NCBI GenBank assembly: GCA_015686845.1
Contig: JADPRS010000008.1
Location: 1-64,000, forward strand
DNA from: Lutibacter sp. B2
GTDB taxonomy: Bacteria; Bacillota; Clostridia; Peptostreptococcales; Thermotaleaceae
DNA length: 64,000 nt
Reading direction: 5' to 3'
Positions 55,294-64,000 of the stretch are shown here, piece after piece (position 1 is the stretch's first letter; each line of letters opens with the position of its first letter). The notes below the pieces were generated by a model. That model saw nothing but the letters and a program-made list of their open reading frames with translations, had not been told where the DNA came from and made no database searches. The translations under genes were made by a program, and so were the position numbers.

Positions 55294-57375
55294 ATGAAAA
55301 GAACAATGGTAATACTTTTAGTACTTACAATGGTTATTAGTATAATCCAACCTATTTCTGTATTTGCAGAAAATGATAAGGGGTTAGAAAAAGCAATAAA
55401 GACAGCGAAGTTGAAGATTAATATATCTAAAGAGTTCACTAAATTTAAGTATGATGTAGATACTGTAGAAGATCAGAAGGTATGGAATTTATGTTGGAGT
55501 AGAGAAGATGGGAAAAATGGAGAGGTATCTATTTCTGTAGATGAAAATGGAAGAATAGTAAATTATGATTATTATCAATATACAAACAATAAGGATAACA
55601 AGCTTCCTAAGTATAATAAAGAAAAGGCGAAAGAAATTACAGAGCAGTTTATCAATAAGATGGATTCTAGCCTTTTAAAACAATTAAAACTAGAAGAAAA
55701 TGATCAAATGAAAATGCCTGTTAGAGAATATAGATTTAATTACATAAGAAATATAAAGGATGTTCCATATTATAGAGAGGGTGTACATGTAGAAGTAAAT
55801 AGTCAGACTGGAAAAGTGGAATCTTTTAGAAGAAATTGGACAGATCAATGTACTTTCCCAAATTCTAAAAATATTATCTCTATGAATGAGGCACAAAATG
55901 CATTCAAAAAAGAATTGGGACTTGAATTGGTATATAAAATTAAATATGAAAAAGAGCGTATAAAGCCATACTTGGTATATAAAACAAAATATGAGGATGA
56001 CTACTCCATAGATGCATTTACTGGAAAAAAGAGTAGGGATAATAATTTGATTTTTGCTGGAGGTGCAATGGCAAAGTCAAATGCTGCTAATGAAGACTAT
56101 GCACAGGAAGTTAGTTTAACGCCAGAAGAGCAAAAAGCAGTTAATGAAGCATCGAATTTAATTTCTAAGGAAAAAGCAGAAATCATTGCTAGAAATAATG
56201 CTATCCTTGAATTAGATAAAACCTTTGTATTAGAACATGCAAATTTAAATAGGCAATGGCCAGAAAAAAATAGATTTGAATGGAGTTTGTCTTTTTCTAA
56301 AAAAGATGATAAAGGTACATATTCTTATGTAAGTGTAAGGATGGATGCAGTAACAGAAGAGATTAGAAGTTTTTATAGATCAGATGGATCTAAAGAAAAA
56401 GAAGAAGTGAAATTTGATAAAGAAGAATCTCAAAAAGAAGTAGAAAAGTTTTTACAATCATTTGCTAGTGATAAATTCAAACAAACCATAGAAGTAAAAG
56501 AGCCAGAATACTATATTTCAAATAAAGAAGAAAAACCTAGTTATTATTACTTTAAATATAGAAGAAAAGTAAATGATATTCCAGTTGAAGACAATTATAT
56601 AGGCGTAAGATTTAATGCTGTATCTGGAAAAATTCAATCATTTGATATGAAATGGTTTAATACATCTTTTGAGGCAAAAGAAAATGTAATTTCATTAGAT
56701 CGAATATATGAAAAGATGTTTGCTGAAGTAGGTCTTGAGCTTAATTATAAAGAAAAATATACAGATGAAAAACAAGATAAAGACATGAAACTTGTATATA
56801 GTATAAAGGAAAATAGACCCGTTTTATTTGATGCAAATAAAGGAATACTATTAAATTATAATGGAGAGCCTTTTAAAGAAGAAAAGCAGATGAGCTATAC
56901 GGATATAAAAGGACACAAAGATGAAGAAAAAATCAATGTATTATCTATGTATGGAGTAAGGTTTGAAGAAGATGAATTTAAACCAGCTGAGAATATGAAA
57001 CAAAAGGATTTCTTACTGTTGTTAGTTCAAACTTTAAACTATTATTATGATGGGAATGTAGATGAAATGTATGATTATTTAATGAGAGAAGAAATAGTAA
57101 AAGAATCTGAAAAGTCTCCAGAAACTGTATTGTCTAAGGAAGAAGGCGTAAAGTTTATAATAAGAGCTTTAAATTATGGAGAGGTTGCAAGTATACAAGG
57201 AATCTATAAATATCCATTTAAAGATATAGAAAGTGCATCAAAAGATTTGATAGGACATATTACCATTGCGAATGGGATAGGAATTATTGATGCAGAGAAT
57301 GGCGTATTTTCTCCGAAGGATCAGTTAACGAGAGCAGATGGAGCAGTTATGATTTATAATTATTTACAGAAATAA
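55294..57375 (+). CDS. Secreted YcdB/YcdC (PepSY-repeat) protein with SLH-like C-terminus
   Basis: 693-residue exported protein. Signal peptide about 1-25 (ends VFAEN). Two tandem YcdB/YcdC units (about 30-260 and 280-520), each containing PepSY-like WNLCWSRED / FEWSLSFSKKD strands and an RKVNDIPVEDNYIGV-type segment. The last 140 residues resemble S-layer homology modules (YPFKDIESASKDLIGHITIANGIGII, then LTRADGAVMIYNYLQ), for wall attachment. PepSY units often inhibit proteases. ATG at 55294 is nine bases after AAGGGG. Confidence 0.85.
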   Translation: MKRTMVILLVLTMVISIIQPISVFAENDKGLEKAIKTAKLKINISKEFTKFKYDVDTVEDQKVWNLCWSREDGKNGEVSISVDENGRIVNYDYYQYTNNKDNKLPKYNKEKAKEITEQFINKMDSSLLKQLKLEENDQMKMPVREYRFNYIRNIKDVPYYREGVHVEVNSQTGKVESFRRNWTDQCTFPNSKNIISMNEAQNAFKKELGLELVYKIKYEKERIKPYLVYKTKYEDDYSIDAFTGKKSRDNNLIFAGGAMAKSNAANEDYAQEVSLTPEEQKAVNEASNLISKEKAEIIARNNAILELDKTFVLEHANLNRQWPEKNRFEWSLSFSKKDDKGTYSYVSVRMDAVTEEIRSFYRSDGSKEKEEVKFDKEESQKEVEKFLQSFASDKFKQTIEVKEPEYYISNKEEKPSYYYFKYRRKVNDIPVEDNYIGVRFNAVSGKIQSFDMKWFNTSFEAKENVISLDRIYEKMFAEVGLELNYKEKYTDEKQDKDMKLVYSIKENRPVLFDANKGILLNYNGEPFKEEKQMSYTDIKGHKDEEKINVLSMYGVRFEEDEFKPAENMKQKDFLLLLVQTLNYYYDGNVDEMYDYLMREEIVKESEKSPETVLSKEEGVKFIIRALNYGEVASIQGIYKYPFKDIESASKDLIGHITIANGIGIIDAENGVFSPKDQLTRADGAVMIYNYLQK

Positions 57376-57415
57376 AAAACAATACCTTCTGGGTTTACCA
57401 GGAGGTATTGTTTTT
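57376..57415 (+). terminator. Terminator after the YcdB-like gene
   Basis: AAAACAATACCTTCTGG pairs with CCAGGAGGTATTGTTTT with one mismatch, followed by T. Confidence 0.88.
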
Positions 57416-57556
57416 ACTGATTATTTTACTAGAAAAGTAGTTAAGAAAGAGTTACATTTTTATTAAAAGTATTTAAAATTTTTATTTATATGTTATCTTA
57501 ATATTAAGGTTATTTTAAGATTTGTAAAGTATACTTATTAAGTTGAAAAAAAAATG

Positions 57557-57620
57557 TTACGTAATGTATGTTATAATGGCACTGGTTTAATTTTACAATT
57601 TGAGTGAAACGTAACGTAAA
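57557..57620 (+). promoter_or_regulatory. Extended -10 promoter with ACGTAA repeats before the ABC operon
   Basis: TGTTATAAT (57570-57577 region) is an extended -10. It is flanked by TTACGTAA (57557-57564) upstream and ACGTAACGTAAA (57609-57620) downstream, so ACGTAA occurs three times. This may be an operator set for an unknown regulator. The rest of 57416-57660 shows no gene. Confidence 0.45.
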
Positions 57621-57668
57621 ATGTGAAACATATTTCAAGAAAAATAAACTGCAAGGGGGGGAAATCCT

Positions 57669-58379
57669 ATCAAAAATGCAATCACGATTAAAAATATAAG
57701 AAAGGTTTATAGAGTAGGAGATGAAAAGATCATAGCATTAAATGATGTTTCTCTAGAAATAAAATATGGAGAAATATGTTGTTTATTTGGTACATCTGGA
57801 TCAGGAAAATCTACTTTATTAAATCTTATGGCAGGACTTGAGAAACCAACAAAGGGAAGCATTGAAATACATGAACAAAGAATAGATCAAATGAATGAAC
57901 ATCAGCTTGCTAAATTTAGGCAAAAAAATCTTGGATTTATATTTCAATCCTATAACTTGCTAGGAGCACTTACGGCTATTGAAAATGTAAGCTTGCCACT
58001 AACCTTTAGAGGGATCAGTAAGAAGATCAGAGATAAAATGTCTGCTAAAATGCTTAAAAATGTTGGGCTTGAAAAATATTTAAAACATAAGCCAACACAA
58101 ATGAGTGGGGGGCAACAGCAAAGGGTAGGAATCGCTAGGGCATTTGCAAGCAAACCACCTATCGTTTTTGCAGACGAGCCTACAGGAAACTTAGATTCAA
58201 AGACAACCCATGAGGTTATGGAGTTGATGTTAGACATTGCAAATGAAAATAATCAAACCATCATTATTGTAACTCATGATAGAAGTATTGCTAAATATGC
58301 AGATAAAATTGTATATATATTAGATGGAAATATTGAAAAAGTAGAATTGAGAAACCGGGGGGAAATATATGAAGCATAA
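57669..58379 (+). CDS. ABC transporter ATPase (LolD/MacB type) starting at ATC
   Basis: 236 residues if started here. Walker A GTSGSGKST (about residue 40), Q-loop FIFQSYNLLGAL, signature MSGGQQQRVGIARAF, Walker [15 protein letters not shown]. The first ATG in frame (57828) would remove Walker A, so the start must lie upstream. The frame opens at 57648 and contains no ATG, GTG or TTG before Walker A, but AAGGGGGGG stands seven bases before an ATC at 57669, giving the normal N-terminus (IKNAITIKNIRKVYRVGDE). Either ATC initiation or a sequence error. Confidence 0.85.
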   Translation: MKNAITIKNIRKVYRVGDEKIIALNDVSLEIKYGEICCLFGTSGSGKSTLLNLMAGLEKPTKGSIEIHEQRIDQMNEHQLAKFRQKNLGFIFQSYNLLGALTAIENVSLPLTFRGISKKIRDKMSAKMLKNVGLEKYLKHKPTQMSGGQQQRVGIARAFASKPPIVFADEPTGNLDSKTTHEVMELMLDIANENNQTIIIVTHDRSIAKYADKIVYILDGNIEKVELRNRGEIYEA

Positions 58380-60378
58380 ATTAGTATATTTATTAGTAGC
58401 AGTGATGTTTGTTTTGAGTATGAATCCTATAAGTTATTCATATGCAGCTAGCTATAGTGATAGTCCAAGTTTAGTTGTTGGAAGAAATAGAGATATGCAA
58501 GTGTTTAACGCAGGAGAAGAAGTACGATTTGTAATTCCGATAGAAAATGTTGCATCATCGTCGGCTAAAAATGTAATAGTAACGCCTACAATTGGAGATT
58601 TAAAGGATTTTCCTTTTGAAGTAGATAAAATGACCATCAATAGGAAAATAGCATCTATTCATGCTAATAGTAGTGAAGATGTAGCCTTTTATTTAAAGGT
58701 AGCTAAGAATGCTGAAGCTAAAACTTATCCGATTGACTTTAATATTGAGTATGAAACAGATCTAGGTTCGAAACAAACTTTACCTGCAAAGATCTATGTA
58801 AAAATAAAAAATGATAAAGCGCAACCGTCCATAAAACTAACAGATTTAAAACTTCCAGGAAAAAAATTACCCAGTGGAAAAACTGCTCAAATTAAATTGG
58901 AACTTAAAAATAATTCTGATTTGAATTTAAAAGATATAGAAGTAAAATTAGCTGGATTTGCTCCAAATAATATCACTTTAGGTGATTATGTAGATACACA
59001 AAAGATCAGAAATATAAAAGCAGGAGAATATAGTGAAGTCCCTTTTAAAATAGATATTGATTCTGATTTAAAAAGTGGAAATCATACATTGGATTTAATC
59101 ATTACCTACAAGGATGATTACGATAAAGAATATAAGGAAGAGTCAAAGTTGTATATACCTGTAGAAGGAACAGAAGACCAAGAAACAGATTTTACGCTTG
59201 AAAATTTAACGTATCCTAAGGATGGCGTTGACCTAAATAAAGATTTTGTCATCTCTTTTGATTTAAAGAATACAGGGAAGCAGGAGGCAAACGCTGTAAA
59301 GGTAAGTGTAGAGCAAGGTACTGAAATACTACCAAAATCTGCATCTATCAAGAATATAGGAAAATTACAAGCAGGTGCTAGTAACAACGTAAGATTTACA
59401 TTGTTTGCAAAAGATGGAGTGGAGTCTAAAAACTATCCAGTAAAAATAAATATTGAATACAAAATGGGAAATGGAGATTCTAAAACCACTCAATCTATGA
59501 ATCAATACGTGGGAATATTTGTAAAGGAAGATGAAAGTAATAGTGCTACGCCAAAGATCATCATAGATAATTATAATTTTGGTGGAGAGTATGTAAAAGC
59601 AGGAAGTCAGTTCCCTCTTGCTGTATCATTTTTTAATACCAATGCTTCTCATGCAGTAAAAAATATTAAGATTACATTAAAATCAGAGGGAATATTTTCA
59701 CCAGTAGGAGGAAGCAATTCATTTTTTATAGAGAAGATCGGTTCTAAGGGAAAAGTAAGCAAAGAAGTGAAATTAAAAGCAAATCCAGATGCAAAATATC
59801 AAACATATGATATTGCAGCTGAAATCGAATATGAAGATAATAAGGGAAATAAATATACAGCAAGTGAAACAATAGGAATTCCTGTTATTCAAGAGATGAA
59901 GCTGGTAATTGCGGATGTACAAAAACCAGAAGAGATTTACACAGACACCCCTAGTGGGATTTCAGTAGATTTTTATAATATGGGAAGAGGTTCAATTAGA
60001 AATCTTATGGTTAGAACGGAAGGCGATTTTGATATTAAAGATGGAAGCACTTATGTAGGAAATGTTGAGGCAGGAGCAGATAATTATTATGATGCTACAA
60101 TTACACCTAAGAAGGAAGGTAAAATAGAAGGAAAAATAATATTTGAATATGATGACACAGTAGGAAATCATTATACAACAGAAAAAGTATTTAATATAGA
60201 AGTTCTAAAACAAGAAGAATTACCTCCTATGGACCCTATGGAAGAGGAGATGCCTGAAAAATCAGGGATTAACAAATGGGTAAAAATAGGAGCAGGCATT
60301 TTAGTATTAATAGGTATAGGTGTATTTATATATAAAAAACGTAAAAGAAAAAAAGAGGAAGTGGGAATAGATGAATAG
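58369..60378 (+). CDS. Exported CARDB/NEW3-like surface protein of an ABC system (COG1361)
   Basis: 669 residues: signal peptide (about 1-27), then about five repeated Ig-like CARDB/NEW3-type modules. The recurring pattern is a strand with IENV/LKNNSDLNLKD/LKNTGKQEAN/FFNTNASHAV/FYNMGRGSIRN followed by IGKLQAGASNNVRF-like turns. One C-terminal membrane helix (about 643-660) and a basic tail follow. It overlaps the ATPase gene by 11 bases and the permease gene by 8, so it is an obligate partner of the transporter, perhaps an adaptor in place of MacA. Confidence 0.85.
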   Translation: MKHKLVYLLVAVMFVLSMNPISYSYAASYSDSPSLVVGRNRDMQVFNAGEEVRFVIPIENVASSSAKNVIVTPTIGDLKDFPFEVDKMTINRKIASIHANSSEDVAFYLKVAKNAEAKTYPIDFNIEYETDLGSKQTLPAKIYVKIKNDKAQPSIKLTDLKLPGKKLPSGKTAQIKLELKNNSDLNLKDIEVKLAGFAPNNITLGDYVDTQKIRNIKAGEYSEVPFKIDIDSDLKSGNHTLDLIITYKDDYDKEYKEESKLYIPVEGTEDQETDFTLENLTYPKDGVDLNKDFVISFDLKNTGKQEANAVKVSVEQGTEILPKSASIKNIGKLQAGASNNVRFTLFAKDGVESKNYPVKINIEYKMGNGDSKTTQSMNQYVGIFVKEDESNSATPKIIIDNYNFGGEYVKAGSQFPLAVSFFNTNASHAVKNIKITLKSEGIFSPVGGSNSFFIEKIGSKGKVSKEVKLKANPDAKYQTYDIAAEIEYEDNKGNKYTASETIGIPVIQEMKLVIADVQKPEEIYTDTPSGISVDFYNMGRGSIRNLMVRTEGDFDIKDGSTYVGNVEAGADNYYDATITPKKEGKIEGKIIFEYDDTVGNHYTTEKVFNIEVLKQEELPPMDPMEEEMPEKSGINKWVKIGAGILVLIGIGVFIYKKRKRKKEEVGIDE

Positions 60379-61693
60379 TTTAGATCTCTTTAAAATGGCA
60401 ATAGGTAATTTGTGGAGAAGAAAAACTAGAACTATACTTACTGTGTTGGGTGTAATTATTGGAACTGCGTCTATCGTCGTCATGATTTCTTTAGGAATTG
60501 CAATGGATCAATCTTTTAAAGATCAAATGGATAGCATGGGAGATTTAAATATTATTGAAGTAGAGTCTGCTGGATATTATGGTGAGGAATCAGATGATAG
60601 AGATAAAAAAGATGTGAAACTAGATGATTCTGCAGTAGCTAGATTTAATAAAATAGAAGGAGTACAAGCAGTTATGCCCATAAAGACAAGTTACATGAGG
60701 GTGGTAGCAGGGAAATATGTAAACGATGTTCAAGTAACGGGAATAGACCCGACCGTTATGGAGGCCTTTGATTTTAAAATAGAAGAAGGAAGACTTCTTT
60801 CTTCTACCGATAAAAATACAATTGTATTTGGAAAAAGAACAGTAGAGGATTTTCGTGATCCAAGAAAAAGAAACAGAGATGACGGAGAACCCCCTAAGGT
60901 AAATCTGATTAATAATAAGCTAATATTAACTGGAGACAGACAGTATGGGGAAAAGAGAAGTAATAGAGACAGTGACTATAAACCTCCTAAGCCTCATAAT
61001 ATTAAAGGTGTAGGACTTTTGGCTGAAAGTAATGGTCGAAACGATTATAGTGTGTATATGGATATTGATTCTCTACAAAAAATAATCAAAGAAGACGAGA
61101 AAACTACAAGAGATTCTAATAATAGAAGAAGTCGAAATAGAGATGAAAATAAATATGAAAATATAAAAGTAAAAGTTAAAGATATTAATGAATTACAAGG
61201 AATACAAGAGCAAATAAAAGCAATGGGATTTCAAACATACAGTCTTACTGATATGTTAAAGTCTATGAAGGAGACTTCAAAAAAGATTGGTCTTATATTA
61301 GGTGGAATAGGTGGAGTGAGCTTATTTGTAGCAGCCATCGGAATTACGAATACCATGATTATGAGTATTTATGAGAGAACGAGAGAAATAGGCGTAATGA
61401 AAGTATTGGGAGCGAATTTATCCGACATAAAGAAACTATTTTTACTAGAAGCAGGAATGATTGGACTACTTGGAGGACTACTTGGTCTCATATTTAGTTA
61501 TGCTGCATCCTATGGACTCAATATGATCGGAGGAAATATGATGGGCGGACCAGATAGTAAAATATCTATGATCTCTATAGAACTTGCACTGGGTGCATTG
61601 GCATTTTCAACAATCATAGGTGTTGTATCGGGCTATTCACCAGCTAGAAGAGCCATGAAGTTAAGTGCATTACAAGCCATAAAGACAGAATAA
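60371..61693 (+). CDS. ABC transporter permease (MacB family) with charged insert
   Basis: 440-residue MacB-type permease: N-terminal helix (RTILTVLGVIIGTASIVVMISLG), periplasmic core, and three C-terminal helices with the FtsX region (ISIYERTREIGVMKVLGA, written in the gene as MSIYERTREIG). The core contains two unusual, very charged stretches rich in Arg, Asp and Asn (about 160-220 and 235-260, such as DSNNRRSRNRDENKY). These look like disordered insertions. It is the last gene of the three-gene operon. Confidence 0.9.
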   Translation: MNSLDLFKMAIGNLWRRKTRTILTVLGVIIGTASIVVMISLGIAMDQSFKDQMDSMGDLNIIEVESAGYYGEESDDRDKKDVKLDDSAVARFNKIEGVQAVMPIKTSYMRVVAGKYVNDVQVTGIDPTVMEAFDFKIEEGRLLSSTDKNTIVFGKRTVEDFRDPRKRNRDDGEPPKVNLINNKLILTGDRQYGEKRSNRDSDYKPPKPHNIKGVGLLAESNGRNDYSVYMDIDSLQKIIKEDEKTTRDSNNRRSRNRDENKYENIKVKVKDINELQGIQEQIKAMGFQTYSLTDMLKSMKETSKKIGLILGGIGGVSLFVAAIGITNTMIMSIYERTREIGVMKVLGANLSDIKKLFLLEAGMIGLLGGLLGLIFSYAASYGLNMIGGNMMGGPDSKISMISIELALGALAFSTIIGVVSGYSPARRAMKLSALQAIKTE

Positions 61694-61728
61694 TGGATGC
61701 TAGATTACTAGTATCCATTTTTTTTTTA
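61693..61728 (+). terminator. Terminator after the ABC operon
   Basis: ATGGATGCTAG pairs with CTAGTATCCAT (one mismatch), followed by a long T run. Confidence 0.85.
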
Positions 61729-61869
61729 TATTTGATATAGATATAACAATACAATTTTAGTAAACGAAGACATTTGTAATACAATTTTACGTGAGATATA
61801 ATAAATTATGGTAAAACAATTGAATTTATTAGGAAAGATATTATAGAATACATAGGAGGCTGTTCTGTT

Positions 61870-62796
61870 ATGAAAGAATATAAATATCTATTTGGACCGG
61901 TACCTTCAAGGAGAATGGGATTATCTATAGGGGTAAGTCCTATTCCTAAGAAATATTGTAACTATTCATGTATTTATTGTCAGCTTGGAAGAACCAATCA
62001 TTTAACCAATGAACGAAAGTGCTTCTTTGAATTAGAGGATATTTTAGAAGAATTCAAGGACTATTTAAAAAGTGAAAAAGCTTTTGATGTAGTAACCGTA
62101 GTAGGCGAAGGAGAACCAACATTATATAAAGACTTAGGGAAATTAATTATAGAATTAAAAAAACATACTACAAAGCCAGTGGCAGTAATTACAAATGGTG
62201 GATTGTTAAATAAGAAAGAAGTAAGAGATGATTTGAAAAATGCAGACATTGTACTTCCTTCCTTCGATGCGTGTGATGAAAAAACATTCAAAAAAGTTGA
62301 TCGAGCACATGGAAGAATAAATTTTTCTGAAATATATGAGGGATTAATTGATTTTTCAAATGAATATGAAGGACAATTATGGATTGAAACAATGATTATG
62401 AAGGATCTTAATGATGATGAAGAATCATTGATGAAAATGAAAAAATTATTAGAAAAAGTAAAATATGATAGATTATATATCAATACACCTGTAAGACCGC
62501 CAGCAGAAGAATGGGTAGAGCAGGTATCTAGTGATAAAATTTCTTTAGCAGTTAATATATTAAAAGGAATATCTATTGATATGCTTGACTCGAAGGGATT
62601 TGCCAGTGAAGTAGAGGATGATTATGAAGCCATTATAAGTATTATTAGAAGACACCCTATGAACCAATATGAAATAAGGAGTTTTTTAGAATCTAGAAAC
62701 TGTAATAATATAGAAGATATTTTGGAAAGATTACAAGAAGTAAAAAATGTAGATATAGTAGCATATAAAGGGTATGATACTTATAGATTTATTTAA
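61870..62796 (+). CDS. Radical SAM protein (COG0731)
   Basis: 308-residue iron-sulfur enzyme. The radical SAM cluster motif CxxxCxxC is CNYSCIYC (about residues 31-38), preceded by FGPVPSRRMGLSIGVSP, which is typical of COG0731, related to the TYW1 core. GEGEPTLY follows as the SAM-binding stretch. The C-terminal 60 residues look like a small winged helix (RRHPMNQYEIRSFL). The substrate is unknown. ATG follows ATAGGAGG. It abuts the pyridoxal kinase gene. Confidence 0.9.
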   Translation: MKEYKYLFGPVPSRRMGLSIGVSPIPKKYCNYSCIYCQLGRTNHLTNERKCFFELEDILEEFKDYLKSEKAFDVVTVVGEGEPTLYKDLGKLIIELKKHTTKPVAVITNGGLLNKKEVRDDLKNADIVLPSFDACDEKTFKKVDRAHGRINFSEIYEGLIDFSNEYEGQLWIETMIMKDLNDDEESLMKMKKLLEKVKYDRLYINTPVRPPAEEWVEQVSSDKISLAVNILKGISIDMLDSKGFASEVEDDYEAIISIIRRHPMNQYEIRSFLESRNCNNIEDILERLQEVKNVDIVAYKGYDTYRFI

Positions 62797-62814
62797 ATGA
62801 GAAAGGTGGAAAAA

Positions 62815-63693
62815 ATGATGGTGAAACCTGTAAAAAGAGTAGCAGCAATTCATGATATGTCTGGATTTGGTAGGGCCTCTTTGTCTGTGGTTATTCCTAT
62901 TTTATCTACGATGAAGGTGCAGGTATGTCCACTTCCTACGGCAGTGTTATCCACCCACACAGGGGGATTTACAGACTATAATTTTGTAGATCTTACGGAC
63001 ACAATGAGTGCAACGATGGAGCATTGGAAAAAGCTAAATATTGATTTTGATTGTATATACAGTGGATTTTTAGGATCTATAAAACAGATTGATATTGTAT
63101 CTACCTTTATAGATGATTTTGGAAATAAAGATAACTTAGTAGTGGTAGACCCTGTTATGGGTGATAATGGTGATTTATATCAGACCATGGATAAAGCTAT
63201 GGTAGAGAATATGAAAAAACTGATTAAAAAAGCAGATATTATTACGCCAAACTTTACAGAGGCTATCTATCTTTTAGATGAGGAGTATAGAGATTATATT
63301 GATGAAGAAAAAATAAAAGATTGGCTTATGAGGTTATCTGATATGGGGCCGAATATAGTGATTATTACAAGCGTTCCTGAAGACAAAGAACATAAAAAAA
63401 CCAGTGTAGTTGCTTATGATAGAGGATGCAATAGATTCTGGAAGGTAAGTTGTCAATACATTCCTGCTCATTTCCCTGGAACTGGAGATGGTTTTACCAG
63501 TGTACTTGTGGGAAGTTTGCTACAAGGAGATAGTTTGCCCATTGCATTAGATCGTGGCGTACAATTTATTACATCTTGTATTAGAGCAAGCTATGGATTT
63601 GATTATCCAGAAAGAGAAGGGGTTTTACTTGAATTGGTACTTGAAAATTTAAAGATGCCAGTTTTGATGAGTAGTTATGAGTTGTTAGGTTAA
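62815..63693 (+). CDS. pdxY: Pyridoxal/pyridoxamine kinase
   Basis: 292-residue ribokinase-like enzyme phosphorylating B6 vitamers to supply PLP. Substrate and ATP motifs: AIHDMSGFGRASL at the N-terminus, THTGGF, VVDPVMGDNG, TPNFTEA and the catalytic GTGDGFTS (anion hole and base Asp). ATG at 62815 is six bases after AAAGGTGG; the upstream ATG at 62797 precedes the ribosome site. It directly follows the radical SAM gene and ends at a strong terminator. PLP would serve glyA among others. Confidence 0.9.
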   Translation: MMVKPVKRVAAIHDMSGFGRASLSVVIPILSTMKVQVCPLPTAVLSTHTGGFTDYNFVDLTDTMSATMEHWKKLNIDFDCIYSGFLGSIKQIDIVSTFIDDFGNKDNLVVVDPVMGDNGDLYQTMDKAMVENMKKLIKKADIITPNFTEAIYLLDEEYRDYIDEEKIKDWLMRLSDMGPNIVIITSVPEDKEHKKTSVVAYDRGCNRFWKVSCQYIPAHFPGTGDGFTSVLVGSLLQGDSLPIALDRGVQFITSCIRASYGFDYPEREGVLLELVLENLKMPVLMSSYELLG

Positions 63694-63699
63694 ATTTTA

Positions 63700-63752
63700 A
63701 AAGGGACAGTTGGTTATTCGTAAAATGGATGAATAAACAACTGTCCCTTTTG
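63700..63752 (+). terminator. Terminator after the pyridoxal kinase gene
   Basis: AAAAGGGACAGTTG pairs with CAACTGTCCCTTTT; the inner GTTATTC/GAATAA segments extend the stem. Confidence 0.9.
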
Positions 63753-63847
63753 GATAAAAATACTGAAATAGAAGAAGGAATAGGTTGTCTTAAATAGAAT
63801 ATATATTATTAAACAAAATATAAAGAAAATTCTGAAAAGGGGTTGGT

Positions 63848-64000
63848 ATGTTAATGAATTGTAAAAAGAAAGTATTATCACGTATGAGAGGGAAGTCCTA
63901 CTTAGTTCTTATGTTCGCTCTGTTACTTGTATTTGCATTATCTAGTTTTGTATTTGCACAAGAGGCACAAGATTACAAGCTAGGATTTGATTTTGGAAGT
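63848..64000 (+). CDS. Partial gene: probable NhaC-like antiporter N-terminus
   Basis: The frame is open to the window end (51 codons). AAAGGGG lies five bases before the ATG at 63848; another ATG at 63854 is possible. The sequence has a signal-like hydrophobic segment (about 18-37, ending VFA) and then YKLGFDFGS. That tail resembles the segment leading into the first helix of NhaC-type Na+/H+ antiporters that carry a cleaved leader, but too little is visible to be sure. Confidence 0.4.
   Translation, partial: MLMNCKKKVLSRMRGKSYLVLMFALLLVFALSSFVFAQEAQDYKLGFDFGS

Overview
The window comes from a low-GC, Gram-positive, anaerobic, motile, endospore-forming member of the Clostridia. The evidence is AT-rich DNA with strong AGGAGG-type ribosome sites, two serine T-box leaders, a GerA-type germinant receptor locus, FeoA/FeoB iron uptake, iron-sulfur and radical SAM enzymes, methyl-accepting chemotaxis proteins, MotA/MotB and several cyclic-di-GMP proteins. 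It is ordinary chromosome: I see no insertion sequence, phage, CRISPR array or rRNA. One tRNA (Arg, CCU) is present.

Layout. 0-4.2 kb: AtoE-type fatty-acid transporter (5' end damaged), ferredoxin-tailed aldo/keto reductase, PlsC acyltransferase, CaCA antiporter. 4.2-8.7 kb: two small minus-strand genes, one a likely MciZ-type FtsZ inhibitor, then glyA and serS, each behind a serine (UCC) T-box. 8.8-16.7 kb: HD-GYP protein, EamA exporter, HutP-family RNA-binding regulator, cation/proton antiporter, a TrpXYZ-like ABC importer behind a UAG-rich leader RNA, and an AEC permease. 16.7-18.2 kb: DnaA-box-like cluster, D,D-carboxypeptidase with an attenuator-like leader, tRNA-Arg. 18.5-25.9 kb: PhnA/YjdM protein, then an envelope module in which response regulator, histidine kinase and cardiolipin synthase run leftward, divergent from a MacAB-like efflux set. 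25.9-33.5 kb: REC-PAS-GGDEF-EAL protein, TadA, FeoA, a folded intergenic element, FeoB split into two genes, a DtxR-family regulator, DEAD-box helicase. 33.5-45.2 kb: RecQ, DUF3006, germinant receptor genes in the order B-C-A, followed at once by a YdaJKMN-like exopolysaccharide synthase operon. 45.3-57.4 kb: two chemoreceptors, a Cache-EAL phosphodiesterase, DUF2225, an SH3-3D wall protein, MotB/MotA and a YcdB/PepSY surface protein. 57.6-64 kb: an ABC transporter with a surface CARDB-like partner, a radical SAM protein, pyridoxal kinase, and the start of a probable NhaC-like antiporter.

Themes. Cyclic-di-GMP recurs: HD-GYP, two EAL proteins, and a degenerate GGDEF receptor that keeps its inhibitory site inside the polysaccharide operon, near chemoreceptors and a motor stator. 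RNA-level control also recurs: two T-boxes, the UAG-rich leader near a HutP gene, the carboxypeptidase leader and the feoA-feoB element. Two genes lack any normal start codon but have a strong ribosome site correctly spaced before an ATC codon.
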